Shown here: positions 14,109 to 24,582 of the stretch, in pieces
How positions within the stretch are numbered: position 1 is the first letter of the stretch
Layout of the letters: the number at the start of each line of letters is the position of its first letter
From: an uncultured Alphaproteobacteria bacterium
Lineage (GTDB): Bacteria > Pseudomonadota > Alphaproteobacteria > Rhizobiales > Pleomorphomonadaceae
DNA length: 27,938 nt
Direction: 5' to 3'
Assembly (NCBI GenBank): GCA_937900425.1
Contig: CALCDT010000292.1
Location: 1-27,938, forward strand
Translations under genes and position numbers: made by a program
The notes under the pieces: generated by a model
Seen by the model: the letters and a program-made list of their open reading frames with translations, nothing else
What the model was told of the DNA's origin: nothing
The model's database searches: none

Positions 14109-15626
14109 TCAGGTGAGTGCCGCCAGCTTCTGGCGCCGGCGCTGCACAGAGGAGGCGATCCGCATCGCCTCGCGGTATTTCGCCACCGTGCGGCGGGCGA
14201 TGTCGATGCCGGATTCGCGCAGCGCCTTGACGATGGCGTCGTCGGACAGCACATCGTTGCAATCCTCCGCGTCGATCATCTGCTTGATGCGCCAGCGGAC
14301 CGCCTCGGCGCTGTGGGCGTCGCCGCCCTCGGCCGAGGCGATCGAGGAGGTGAAGAAGTATTTCAGTTCGAAGATGCCGCGCGGCGTCGCCATGTACTTG
14401 TTGGAGGTGACGCGGCTCACGGTCGATTCGTGCATGCCGATCGCCTCGGCGATGATGCGCAGGTTGAGCGGGCGCAGGTGGGCGACGCCGTGGGCGAGGA
14501 AGGCGTCCTGCTGGCGCACGATCTCGGTCGAGACCTTGAGGATGGTGCGGGCGCGCTGGTCGAGGCTCTTCACCAGCCAGTTCGCGGTCTGCAGGCATTC
14601 GGAGAGATAGGCCTTCTCTCCGTCGTCCCGGGTCGTCTTCGACACCGCGGCGTAATAGGTCTGGTTGACCAGCACCCGCGGCAGGGTCTCGGCGTTGAGT
14701 TCGATCGCCCAGCCGCCGTCGCTCGCCGCCGTGACGATGACGTCGGGCACGACCGGCTGGACCGCGACGTGGCCGAAGGCGTTGCCGGGCTTGGGGTTGA
14801 GCGCCAGGATCTCGCGGATCATGTCGCCGATGTCCTCGTCGTCGACCTTGCAGACCCGGCGCAGGGCGGCGAGGTCGCGGCGGGCGAGCAGGTCGAGATT
14901 GTCGACCATCGCCCGCATCGCCGGATCGAGCCGGTCACGCTCGGCGAGCTGGAGGGCGAGGCATTCGGCCAGCGAGCGGGCGCAGATCCCGGCCGGCTCG
15001 AAGCCCTGGAGAACGGCGATCACCGCCTCGATCTCGGCCGGATCGACGCCGAGCCGTTCGGCCAGCGGACCCGTCTCGATCCTGAGGTAGCCGGCCTCGT
15101 CGACGGCGTCGATCAGCTCGTGGCCGATCAGACGGCGGACCGGATCGTCGATGGCGATCAGCAGCTGTTCGGTGAGATGGTCCTTGAGCGTCACCTCGCC
15201 GGCGACGAAGGCCTCGAGGTTGTAGTCCTCGCCACGCGAAGAGGTCGCGGTCCAGCCGTCGCCTCCCGCGGTGCCGGCGTCGGATCGGGCCCGCTCGCTC
15301 GGACCGTCCTCGGTGAAGACGTCGCCGACGTCGGTGTCGAGCACGTCGGCGACCGCTTCGCCGCTCGGCGCGCCGTCGGTCGCGAGCCAGTCGGCGCTCT
15401 CGGCCGGCGCCGCCCCCGTCGAATGGTCGGAGGGGCCGTCGGCCTCGGCCGGGCCGCCCTCGGCCGCCTCGCCGCGCTCCAGCAGCGGGTTGCGCTCGAG
15501 CTCGCCGTCGACATAGGCGAGGAGATCCATGTTGGAGAGCTGAAGCAGCTTGATCGCCTGCATCAGCTGCGGTGTCATCACCAGAGACTGGGTCTGGCGG
15601 AACTCGAGACGAGCCGAAAGCGCCAT
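14109..15626 (-). CDS. rpoN: RNA polymerase sigma-54 factor
   Basis: A full-length 505-residue sigma-54. The Q-rich region I (1-50) reads LEFRQTQSLVMTPQLMQAIK and LLQLSNMDLLAYVDGELERN. An acidic, variable region II (about 51-145) follows, then the core-binding domain. Next comes the DNA-binding domain with the helix-turn-helix (IIAEAIGMHESTVSRVTSNKY). The RpoN box is ARRTVAKYRE (about 477-486). It directs core polymerase to -24/-12 promoters that need an enhancer-binding activator, for instance for nitrogen metabolism. Its position between lptB and hpf is classical. The ATG at 15626 has GGGGAG just upstream. Confidence 0.97.
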   Translation of the reverse strand: MALSARLEFRQTQSLVMTPQLMQAIKLLQLSNMDLLAYVDGELERNPLLERGEAAEGGPAEADGPSDHSTGAAPAESADWLATDGAPSGEAVADVLDTDVGDVFTEDGPSERARSDAGTAGGDGWTATSSRGEDYNLEAFVAGEVTLKDHLTEQLLIAIDDPVRRLIGHELIDAVDEAGYLRIETGPLAERLGVDPAEIEAVIAVLQGFEPAGICARSLAECLALQLAERDRLDPAMRAMVDNLDLLARRDLAALRRVCKVDDEDIGDMIREILALNPKPGNAFGHVAVQPVVPDVIVTAASDGGWAIELNAETLPRVLVNQTYYAAVSKTTRDDGEKAYLSECLQTANWLVKSLDQRARTILKVSTEIVRQQDAFLAHGVAHLRPLNLRIIAEAIGMHESTVSRVTSNKYMATPRGIFELKYFFTSSIASAEGGDAHSAEAVRWRIKQMIDAEDCNDVLSDDAIVKALRESGIDIARRTVAKYREAMRIASSVQRRRQKLAALT

Positions 15627-15700
15627 GTCTCCCCGATCACTCCCCGGTCTGGTCCGTTTCTTGCTAGATCCCCGTTGTTATCGCACCATCGCCGCGAAGC

Positions 15701-16492
<792 letters not shown>

Positions 16493-16530
16493 GGTCGGGC
16501 CTCCGCCGCTTCCCCTCGATGTGCGCGCAT

Positions 16531-17097
16531 TCAGTTCGTCTTGTTCTGCAGGCTCTTGGGCTCGATCAGCATCTGGACCCGGCCGCCTTCCATGCGGGCC
16601 TGGCCGGAGGCGATGTCGATGCGGAGCTTCGGGCCGCGGATGATGTTCTCGCCCTGGGTCAGGACGACGTTGCCGGTGACGACGATGGTCTCGGCGGCGG
16701 TGTCGAAGACGGCGGCGTCGCCGCTGGCGGTCTGGGCTCCGCTGGTGACCAGCACGTCGCCGACCGCCTCGATGCGCTTGACCTGCTGGGCGCCCTCGCC
16801 GGGAGTGCCGAGATAGTAGACCACCAGTTTCTCGGATTTCAGCACGGTCTGGTTCTGGCGGGCGACGACCTTGCCGGAGAAGACGGCGACGCTCTCCGCT
16901 TCGCGGACCTCGAGCGATTCGGCCTCGAACTGGATCGGCTCGCCGCTGTCGACGCCGAGGCCCTGGAAGGCCTCGGGCAGCTTGCCGCTGCCGCGGGCCG
17001 CCTGGTCCTGCGCCATCGCCGGACCGGCGAGCAGCAGGGCACCGGCGATGGCCGCCGTCGCCGCACGGCGCAGTCGCGCCTTGTCATGGTGTCGCAT
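16531..17097 (-). CDS. lptA: LPS transport periplasmic protein LptA
   Basis: A 188-residue protein with a signal peptide (RAATAAIAGALLLAGPAMAQ, cleavage after AMA at about residue 28). The OstA/LptA domain follows, with the beta-jellyroll repeats PIQFEAESLEVREAESVAVFSG, KLVVYYLG, RIEAVGDVLVTSG and ETIVVTGNVVLTQGENIIRG. LptA forms the periplasmic bridge that carries lipopolysaccharide from LptB2FGC to LptD in the outer membrane. Its start overlaps the end of lptC by 14 bp, and lptB follows, so the three genes are co-transcribed. Confidence 0.93.
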   Translation of the reverse strand: MRHHDKARLRRAATAAIAGALLLAGPAMAQDQAARGSGKLPEAFQGLGVDSGEPIQFEAESLEVREAESVAVFSGKVVARQNQTVLKSEKLVVYYLGTPGEGAQQVKRIEAVGDVLVTSGAQTASGDAAVFDTAAETIVVTGNVVLTQGENIIRGPKLRIDIASGQARMEGGRVQMLIEPKSLQNKTN

Positions 17098-17785
17098 CGT
17101 TCGCCTCGCCTTCCCCGTCGTCGATATCGCCCTTCGCCGCGGCGTCGGACTGGTCGCGGACCGCCTTCGGATCGACGGTCATCCTGACGCCGTCGCCGAA
17201 GGTCACCGCCCCGCTCTTCTGGTCCACCTTCATCGTCTGCGCCTCGACCGCGCCGAGCTTCGAGGAGAAGGCCACCGGCGCGTCGCTGTCGACGGCGCCG
17301 GTTTTCAGATCGATCTCCGCCTTCTGCAACTCGGCGGCGTAGCCGTCGCTGGTGCGGATCCGGATGTCGTCGTCGAGCCGCAGCCGCTCGGCGCCGGAAT
17401 CGTAGCGCCCGGTGGCGGCCGAGAAAGTGGCCCAGGTGCCGTCGGCCTGGCGGATCTCGGCGGCGATGCCGAACAGCCGGATCACGCCGGGATCGTCGAA
17501 CTTCTGGGCCGCCTCGGCGGCGGTGACGGTGTAGGTGCGGCCCTTGCCGTCGCTGCCGGACAGCTTGGGCGCGTCCATGCGCAGCCCTTCGGCGGTAAGG
17601 GCGAGGCCGGCGACGCCGAGGTCGAAGCTGAGGCGGTTGACGAGGCCGATGCCGGCCACTGTCAGCGCCACCGCGAGACTCGCCGCGGGCAGCAGGACGC
17701 GCAGCCGGCGCACACGCCGGCTGCCGCGTTCCGCGCGGGCGAAAGCCCCCCGTCGGGCATCGATCGTGAGGTCGGCTGCGGTCAT
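17084..17785 (-). CDS. lptC: LPS export protein LptC
   Basis: A 233-residue bitopic membrane protein. A cytoplasmic N-terminus of about 29 residues is followed by a single membrane segment (LLPAASLAVALTVAGIGLVNRL). The LptC domain in the periplasm has strands such as LALTAEGLRMDAPKLSGSD, AEIRQADGTWATFSAATGRY, DSGAERLRLDDDIRIRTSDG and VTFGDGVRMTVDPKAV. It docks with LptF/G and hands lipopolysaccharide to LptA. It overlaps lptA by 14 bp. The ribosome-binding site is weak. It is separated from rnd by 216 bp that hold a stem-loop. Confidence 0.92.
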   Translation of the reverse strand: MTAADLTIDARRGAFARAERGSRRVRRLRVLLPAASLAVALTVAGIGLVNRLSFDLGVAGLALTAEGLRMDAPKLSGSDGKGRTYTVTAAEAAQKFDDPGVIRLFGIAAEIRQADGTWATFSAATGRYDSGAERLRLDDDIRIRTSDGYAAELQKAEIDLKTGAVDSDAPVAFSSKLGAVEAQTMKVDQKSGAVTFGDGVRMTVDPKAVRDQSDAAAKGDIDDGEGEANDATP

Positions 17786-17950
17786 CGGTGTCCGGCGAAG
17801 CCTTTCAGCTGTGGGCGGGTCGCCACTCCGTCCACAGGCCGCAGGGGGGCACGTGAAAAGACGGGTTCGGACCAGGGCAGGGCCGGCAGTCTCGCCGGCC
17901 CGGCTTTCGAAACTCTTTCCAATATGGACAGAATCGGCGGCGAATCCAGC

Positions 17951-17980
17951 CCTCCGCCCGGGGGATGCCGCAGGCGGAGG
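17951..17980 (-). terminator. Stem-loop downstream of rnd
   Basis: CCTCCGCC (17951-17958) pairs perfectly with GGCGGAGG (17973-17980), with an inner CGG/CCG pairing in the loop. It starts 21 bp after the rnd stop on the minus strand and lies in the 216-bp gap before lptC. No T-run follows. It probably separates rnd from the lpt operon transcript. Confidence 0.5.
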
Positions 17981-18001
17981 CCGATCCGGCCCGCCTTCTG
18001 G

Positions 18002-18616
18002 TCAGGTGTGCGCGAAGATGTCGACCTCCGACCAGCCGGCGAGGTCGAGCCGGGCGCGGGCGGGCAGGAAGTCGAAGCAGGCGCGGGCGAGGTCGGTGCG
18101 GCCCTCGCGGGCGAGCATGGCGTCGAGCCGGTCCTTGAGCGCGTGAAGGTTGAGCACGTCGGAGGCGGCATAGGCGAGCTGGGCGTCGGTCAGCGTCTCG
18201 GAGGCCCAGTCGGAGCTCTGCTGCTGCTTGGAGAGCTCGATGCCGAGCAGCTCGCGGGTGACGTCCTTGAGGCCGTGCCGGTCGGTGTAGGTGCGGGTCA
18301 ACTTCGAGGCGATCTTGGTGCAGAACACCGGCGTGGTGACGACGCCGAAGGCCTTGAACAGCACGGCGATGTCGAAACGCGCGAAATGGAAGATCTTGGT
18401 GCGGGCCGGGTCGGCGAGCAGGCGGACGAGATTGGGTGCCTCGCTCTGGCCGCGTGCGATCTGGACGACGTCCGCGCTGCCGTCGCCGGGCGATAGCTGG
18501 ACGACGCAGAGCCGGTCGCGGTGGGGGTTGAGCCCGAGCGTCTCGGTGTCGATGGCGACGAGGTCGCCGTAGCGGTCGAGGTCGGGCAGGTCGCCGGCGT
18601 GCAAGCGGATGGTCAT
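18002..18616 (-). CDS. rnd: Ribonuclease D-type 3'-5' exonuclease (single domain)
   Basis: A 204-residue DEDDy exonuclease: exo I IDTETLGL with D23 and E25, exo II HFARFD with D82, and exo III YAASD with Y149 and D153. E. coli RNase D is about 375 residues with HRDC domains for tRNA binding. This protein ends right after the exonuclease domain, so it is the short form frequent in alphaproteobacteria, which may act on small RNAs or tRNA precursors. It precedes lptC in many Hyphomicrobiales. The ATG at 18616 lacks a convincing ribosome-binding site but begins the domain at the usual place. Confidence 0.9.
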   Translation of the reverse strand: MTIRLHAGDLPDLDRYGDLVAIDTETLGLNPHRDRLCVVQLSPGDGSADVVQIARGQSEAPNLVRLLADPARTKIFHFARFDIAVLFKAFGVVTTPVFCTKIASKLTRTYTDRHGLKDVTRELLGIELSKQQQSSDWASETLTDAQLAYAASDVLNLHALKDRLDAMLAREGRTDLARACFDFLPARARLDLAGWSEVDIFAHT

Positions 18617-18766
18617 GGGTGGTCCGGGAGGTCTCGTCGCAGCGCCGCCCCGCCCTTCGGAGCGGCAGGCCGCCCTTCCTTAGCCCGAAGCCGCCGCCAA
18701 GGCGACAGCTGATCGCATTCTCCGCATCGGACGGACGCCGTGCGCCGCGGACGAACCGGCGGGCGG

Positions 18767-19306
18767 TCAGCCGGCCCGGGTCAGGGCGGCGCCGCACGCC
18801 TCGTGGCCCTGGCGAACGAGGCCGCAGACCCGCGCCGGCGACAGGCCGAGCCGTCTGGCGATCTCCTTCTGCGGCACGCCCTCGATCCGGTGCAGGGTGA
18901 AGGCGGTTCGCGCCGCCTCCGGCAGGGCGGCGATCGCAGCCTCCACCGCCTTCAGCGCCTCGCAGCCCTCCACGACTTTGTCGGGACAGGCGGCGCAGGC
19001 CGCCGGGCAAGCGGCGCCCTCCTCCTCGTCGGCGAAGAGGCGGGTCTCGAAGCCCCGGCGCCGGGCGCGGTCGATGGCGAGGTTGCGGACCATGCGGGCG
19101 AGATAGGCGTCGGGCGTGCCGACCTCGTCGGCGGCGTCGCCCGACAGCACCCTCAAGGCGGCGTCCTGGACGACGTCCTCGGCGAGGAAGGGGCAGTTGA
19201 CGTAGCGCCGGGCGATTGCCATCAGCGTCGGGCGCAGGCGTCCGATCGCGTCGACGAGATCCGGCGGCGGCGGGGGCGGAAAGGCGATGCGTTCGTGGCG
19301 GGACAC
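18767..19306 (-). CDS. ECF-type sigma factor with cysteine-rich linker
   Basis: A 179-residue sigma-70 family protein. Region 2 covers about residues 17-85 (LAEDVVQDAALRVL; YLARMVRNLAIDRARRRGFE). Region 4 covers about 118-173 (AIAALPEAARTAFTLHRIEG, QKEIARRLGLSPARVCGLVR). The style is FecI-like. Between the domains the linker has a run of cysteines: C100, C104, C107 and C115, with more at 38, 161 and 171. No anti-sigma, FecR or TonB gene is beside it, so activity may be controlled by the cysteines or at transcription. The start is GTG at 19306, with AGGAG about 9 bases upstream. A patch at 19360-19390 contains TTGACT and may hold the promoter. The regulon is unknown. Confidence 0.85.
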   Translation of the reverse strand: MSRHERIAFPPPPPPDLVDAIGRLRPTLMAIARRYVNCPFLAEDVVQDAALRVLSGDAADEVGTPDAYLARMVRNLAIDRARRRGFETRLFADEEEGAACPAACAACPDKVVEGCEALKAVEAAIAALPEAARTAFTLHRIEGVPQKEIARRLGLSPARVCGLVRQGHEACGAALTRAG

Positions 19307-19364
19307 GGCCGTTCACTCCTGGAGAGCGCCGGCTTCGACCGGCGCCCGATCAGGCGATACGAAA

Positions 19365-19391
19365 CTTGAGTAAACGAGTCAAGTTAACTCG
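19365..19391. repeat. Overlapping inverted repeats upstream of the ECF sigma gene
   Basis: CTTGA (19365-19369) and TCAAG (19379-19383) form an inverted repeat with a 9-base spacer. CGAGT (19375-19379) and ACTCG (19387-19391) form another that overlaps it. Both lie in an AT-rich patch 60-85 bp before the ECF start. The minus strand here reads TTGACT, followed 17 bp later by TATCGC, a weak sigma-70-like pair. A regulator site at the promoter is possible. Confidence 0.35.
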
Positions 19392-19428
19392 CACGCTCCC
19401 AGCCGCTTCGGGTCGCGCCATACCCGGA

Positions 19429-19460
19429 TCGTGGATTTCCGACGCGTCGCAAATCCACGA
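19429..19460. repeat. 32-bp near-perfect palindrome
   Basis: TCGTGGATTT (19429-19438) pairs with AAATCCACGA (19451-19460), and inside them CGACGCGTCG (19440-19449) is itself a palindrome. Only one symmetric position (19439/19450) does not pair. It lies downstream of the chemotaxis-receptor gene and upstream of the ECF sigma gene. It may be a transcription-stop structure, a regulator site or a dispersed palindromic element. Confidence 0.55.
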
Positions 19461-19500
19461 GGTCACGGCCTGTTCGGCCGACGCCCGTTCCGGATTGCCG

Positions 19501-19540
19501 CACGCGCGAAGTTCCGACGGGTCGGGACTTTGCGCGCGTG
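19501..19540 (-). terminator. Long imperfect stem-loop just after the chemotaxis-receptor gene
   Basis: CACGCGCG-AAG-TTCCGAC (19501-19518) pairs with GTCGGGACTTTGCGCGCGTG (19521-19540) with a few bulges and a very short loop. It begins 3 bp after the stop codon of the receptor gene on the minus strand. It is the likely 3' end of that transcript, although no T-run follows. Its core TTCCGACGGGTCG resembles the core of the palindrome at 19429-19460 (TTCCGACGCGTCG). Confidence 0.5.
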
Positions 19541-19543
19541 GCA

Positions 19544-21217
19544 TCACGCGGCGCGGATGGTCTGCAGCACCTTGCCCATCTCGGCCTGGAGCAGCTGGCT
19601 CTGGCCGGCGAGATCGCGGGCGGAGGCGAGCACGCGATCGGCGGCGGTGCTGGAGGACCCGGCGGCCCGGCTGACGGCCTCGATGCTCGAGGTCACCTCG
19701 CCGGTGCCGCGCGAGGCCTCCTGGACGTTGCGGGCGATCTCCACCGTCGCGGCGCCCTGCTGGCGGACCGCGCCGGCGATCGAGGTGGAGATGCCGTTCA
19801 GCTCCTCGATGACCTCGGCGATGCCGGCGATGGCGCTGGCCGATTCGGCGGTCGACATCTGGATCTCGCCGACCTGGGCGGCGATCTCGTTGGTCGCCTT
19901 GCTGGTCTGGGTGGCGAGGTTCTTGACCTCGCTGGCGACGACCGCGAAGCCCTTGCCGGCCTCGCCGGCCCGCGCCGCCTCGATGGTGGCGTTGAGGGCG
20001 AGCAGGTTGGTCTGCTCGGCGATGGTGGTGATGAGGCCGACGATGTCGCCGATGCGGGTGGCGGCGCCGGACAGGCGCTCGACCTTGTCCTTCATGGCGC
20101 CGGCGCTCGCGACCGCGGCGGTGGCGATGCGGGCGCTGTCGGAGACCTGGCGGCCGATCTCGTCGACCGAGGCGCTCAGTTCCTCGGCGGCGGAGGCAAC
20201 CGTCTGGACGTTGGCGGAGGCCTGTTCGGAGGCACCGGCGATGGTCACCAGCCGGCCGGACGTGTCGCCGGCGGCGACGGTGAGGTCGCGGGCGGCCGCT
20301 TCCATCTGGGTCGCGGCGGTCGACACCGAGCGGATGACACCGCCGACGGCGGCCTCGAAGTCGGCGGCCATGCGGTCCATCAGCCGGCGCTTCTCGGCGC
20401 CGAGTTGGGCCTCGGCCCGGGCCTGCTCGGCCTTGACGCGGGCGGCCTCGGCGAGCGCGGCCTGGAACCGCGCGGTGGTGCGCCAGAGGCGGCCGACCTC
20501 GTCGTCGCCGATGCGCGCGGGCGCATCGACGGCGAGATCGCCCTCGGCCATGCGGGCGAGCGCCTCGGTGACCCGCTTCAGCGGACGGGCCAGCGCGACG
20601 GTGCCGATGTAGCCGGCGACGGCGATGCCGAGGAGCAGGGCGAGCGCGGCGGAGGCGGAGAGGACGGCGATGGTCGTCGTCTTGGTCGCCTCCTTCTCGG
20701 CGCGCAGCGGGTCGAGCCCGGCGCGGACGGCGTCGATGGTCTCGGTCAGGCTCTTCTGCAGGGCCAGCCGGTTGGCGCGGACGTCCGGCTCCTTGAGCCG
20801 AACCATGCCCGCCGCGGCGCCCTCGGCCGCGCCATGCTCGGCGAGATCGCGGCGGAGGGCGGCATAGGCCGCGGCGTCCGCGGCCATGCGCTCGAAGCTC
20901 TCCCGGCGCTCGGCCGGCACGAAGTCGCGCCATCCGGCCACGGCCTGCTCCAGCGCGTCGATGTTCTTGCCGATCTCGGCGAGATAGTCGGCGCTCTCCT
21001 CGGCGTTGCGGGCGGAGGTGATGCCGCGGTTGGAGGCGTTGACGGCGGTGATCGCGCCGTTGACACGCTCGGCCCAGTAGGCCTCCTGGGCGTAGCGGTC
21101 GAGGGCGACCATCTTGTCGTCGATCGAGACGACCGACCAGAGCCCGATGCCCGCGGTCGCCAGCACGGCGACGCCGAGTACGGCGACGATGGAAAAAATC
21201 TTGGCCTGAACCGACAT
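19544..21217 (-). CDS. Methyl-accepting chemotaxis protein
   Basis: A 557-residue transmembrane receptor. From the chosen start there is a first membrane segment (about 8-30), a periplasmic or extracytoplasmic sensor domain of about 150 residues that looks helical (four-helix-bundle type), and a second segment (about 182-207). A HAMP linker (about 208-260, RPLKRVTEALARMAEGDLAV) and a long coiled signalling domain follow. The tip reads IAEQTNLLALNATIEAARAGEAGKGFAVVASEVKNLA (about 399-435), which contacts CheA and CheW. No C-terminal CheR/CheB pentapeptide is seen. The ATG at 21217 is preferred, with GGAAG ten bases upstream; an in-frame ATG at 21247 is possible. The ligand is unknown. No other chemotaxis genes are in the window. 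Confidence 0.92.
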   Translation of the reverse strand: MSVQAKIFSIVAVLGVAVLATAGIGLWSVVSIDDKMVALDRYAQEAYWAERVNGAITAVNASNRGITSARNAEESADYLAEIGKNIDALEQAVAGWRDFVPAERRESFERMAADAAAYAALRRDLAEHGAAEGAAAGMVRLKEPDVRANRLALQKSLTETIDAVRAGLDPLRAEKEATKTTTIAVLSASAALALLLGIAVAGYIGTVALARPLKRVTEALARMAEGDLAVDAPARIGDDEVGRLWRTTARFQAALAEAARVKAEQARAEAQLGAEKRRLMDRMAADFEAAVGGVIRSVSTAATQMEAAARDLTVAAGDTSGRLVTIAGASEQASANVQTVASAAEELSASVDEIGRQVSDSARIATAAVASAGAMKDKVERLSGAATRIGDIVGLITTIAEQTNLLALNATIEAARAGEAGKGFAVVASEVKNLATQTSKATNEIAAQVGEIQMSTAESASAIAGIAEVIEELNGISTSIAGAVRQQGAATVEIARNVQEASRGTGEVTSSIEAVSRAAGSSSTAADRVLASARDLAGQSQLLQAEMGKVLQTIRAA

Positions 21218-21553
21218 GACCGACTTCCGCAGACGACTGTTTACCATGGTCGGATGTTATCGGCGGCAAGGCTTAAGATTGGTCTAACCGACATCTTTTT
21301 CGTATGACGAACTGCGGCTCCCGGATCGCTGTCGACGCCGCCACGAGCGGTCCGAACCGGGGTGCCTCAAAGTCGCTATCGCCGCAAACGTCCAAGCCGG
21401 AGAACCAGCACCGCGGTCCGGCATGTCGACGAGGTTGCAGCCGGTGGGGTGTCGTCCTCTTCATCGAGGCCCGCCCCTGCGCCTCGACACGAATACATGC
21501 CGGCGATGTGGTGATCGCCGCATCGCCGAACGCCTCATCGGCGGCGGCGGCCG
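21218..21553. other. Intergenic region between gyrB and the chemotaxis-receptor gene
   Basis: No gene is well supported. An AT-richer strip at about 21255-21305 lies just upstream of the receptor gene and probably holds its promoter. The minus strand there contains TTAGAC and GCCGATAA, but without a correctly spaced partner box. Short open frames exist on both strands but show no domain and consist of low-complexity residues. Confidence 0.35.
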
Positions 21554-23986
<2,433 letters not shown>

Positions 23987-24025
23987 GTGATTTCCCGGCT
24001 TCGGTGCGACCGTTTTGGACCCCCT

Positions 24026-24054
24026 GTCATAGAGGGGGCGGACAGGTGCGGCAA
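24026..24054 (-). promoter_or_regulatory. Predicted gyrB promoter
   Basis: On the minus strand TTGCCG (24049-24054) and TATGAC (24026-24031) are 17 bp apart, about 40 bp before the gyrB start codon. The -35 box agrees with the consensus at four positions and the -10 box at three to four. A CCCCCT/AGGGGG stem encloses the -10 region. This is a plausible housekeeping promoter found by eye. Confidence 0.4.
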
Positions 24055-24563
24055 CCTGATGCACAAGGTTTTGAAATAAAAGGAAAATGTGGCGCTGTTG
24101 CGGTCTTACTCGCTCGGGCCTCGAAAGATCGCGCGGGTGATTCGGGAACGGGTGAGGCGGCACGCCTGCCCGGTCCGCGACGAAATGCCGGCAACGGCGA
24201 GCACCTCGCGGCAAAGATATTTTTATGTCAAGGACTTGACCCGTCGCATCCGTGATGGATGCCCCGCCCTTCGCCGATCGAGGCGCCGGACGGCGAGGCC
24301 GCGCCCGAAAAGTCGATCTGCAGAAATCATCGCGACGCGGAGAAGGAAAATGAGCCCGACCCGTCCCTCGTCCACAGAAATGACGACAGCTGCCTCGCTT
24401 TCCGGCGCGATCGTATCGGTGGCGGGAGGGATTCGTTGCGCGAGCGGGGTGACCGGCCTCTCTAGACGAAGCGACGTCTGGCGGAAACGAGCCCAGGCGC
24501 GGGAGGGCGGCAATGTCGGCGACGACGTCCGCCAGGCCACGCGCCCGGCACCCTGCGATGAAC

Positions 24564-24580
24564 GGCCGCCCGCGGCGGCC
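24564..24580 (-). terminator. Hairpin downstream of recF
   Basis: GGCCGCC-CGC-GGCGGCC is a perfect 7-bp stem with a 3-base loop that begins 2 bases after the recF stop codon on the minus strand. There is no T-run. It may end the dnaN-recF transcript, which would agree with gyrB having its own promoter. Confidence 0.5.
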
Positions 24581-24582
24581 CC

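Larger units (their letters stand above)
23987..24582. other. 596-bp non-coding region between recF and gyrB
   Basis: No convincing gene is present. Contents from the gyrB side: the gyrB promoter candidate (24026-24054); TGATGCACA at 24057-24065, one base from a DnaA box (TTATGCACA); an A/T-rich run at 24068-24089; a second AT-rich run near 24215-24228 next to the palindrome GTCAAG-GA-CTTGAC (24227-24240); GTCCACAGA near 24369; and the hairpin at the recF end. It is larger than usual inside a dnaN-recF-gyrB cluster. Confidence 0.5.

Noticed and set aside
21257..21264. GCCGATAA on the minus strand before the chemotaxis receptor, like a sigma-28 -10 box
   Set aside because: No TAAA box at the needed distance, and alphaproteobacteria generally lack FliA.
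24057..24065. Replication origin at the gyrB upstream region
   Set aside because: A single imperfect DnaA box and AT runs are not sufficient; there is no cluster of boxes and no dnaA or hemE-type neighbour.
24223..24540. 105-residue minus-strand open frame in the recF-gyrB gap
   Set aside because: No domain, no ribosome-binding site and arginine-rich composition like other shadows; not enough to call a gene.
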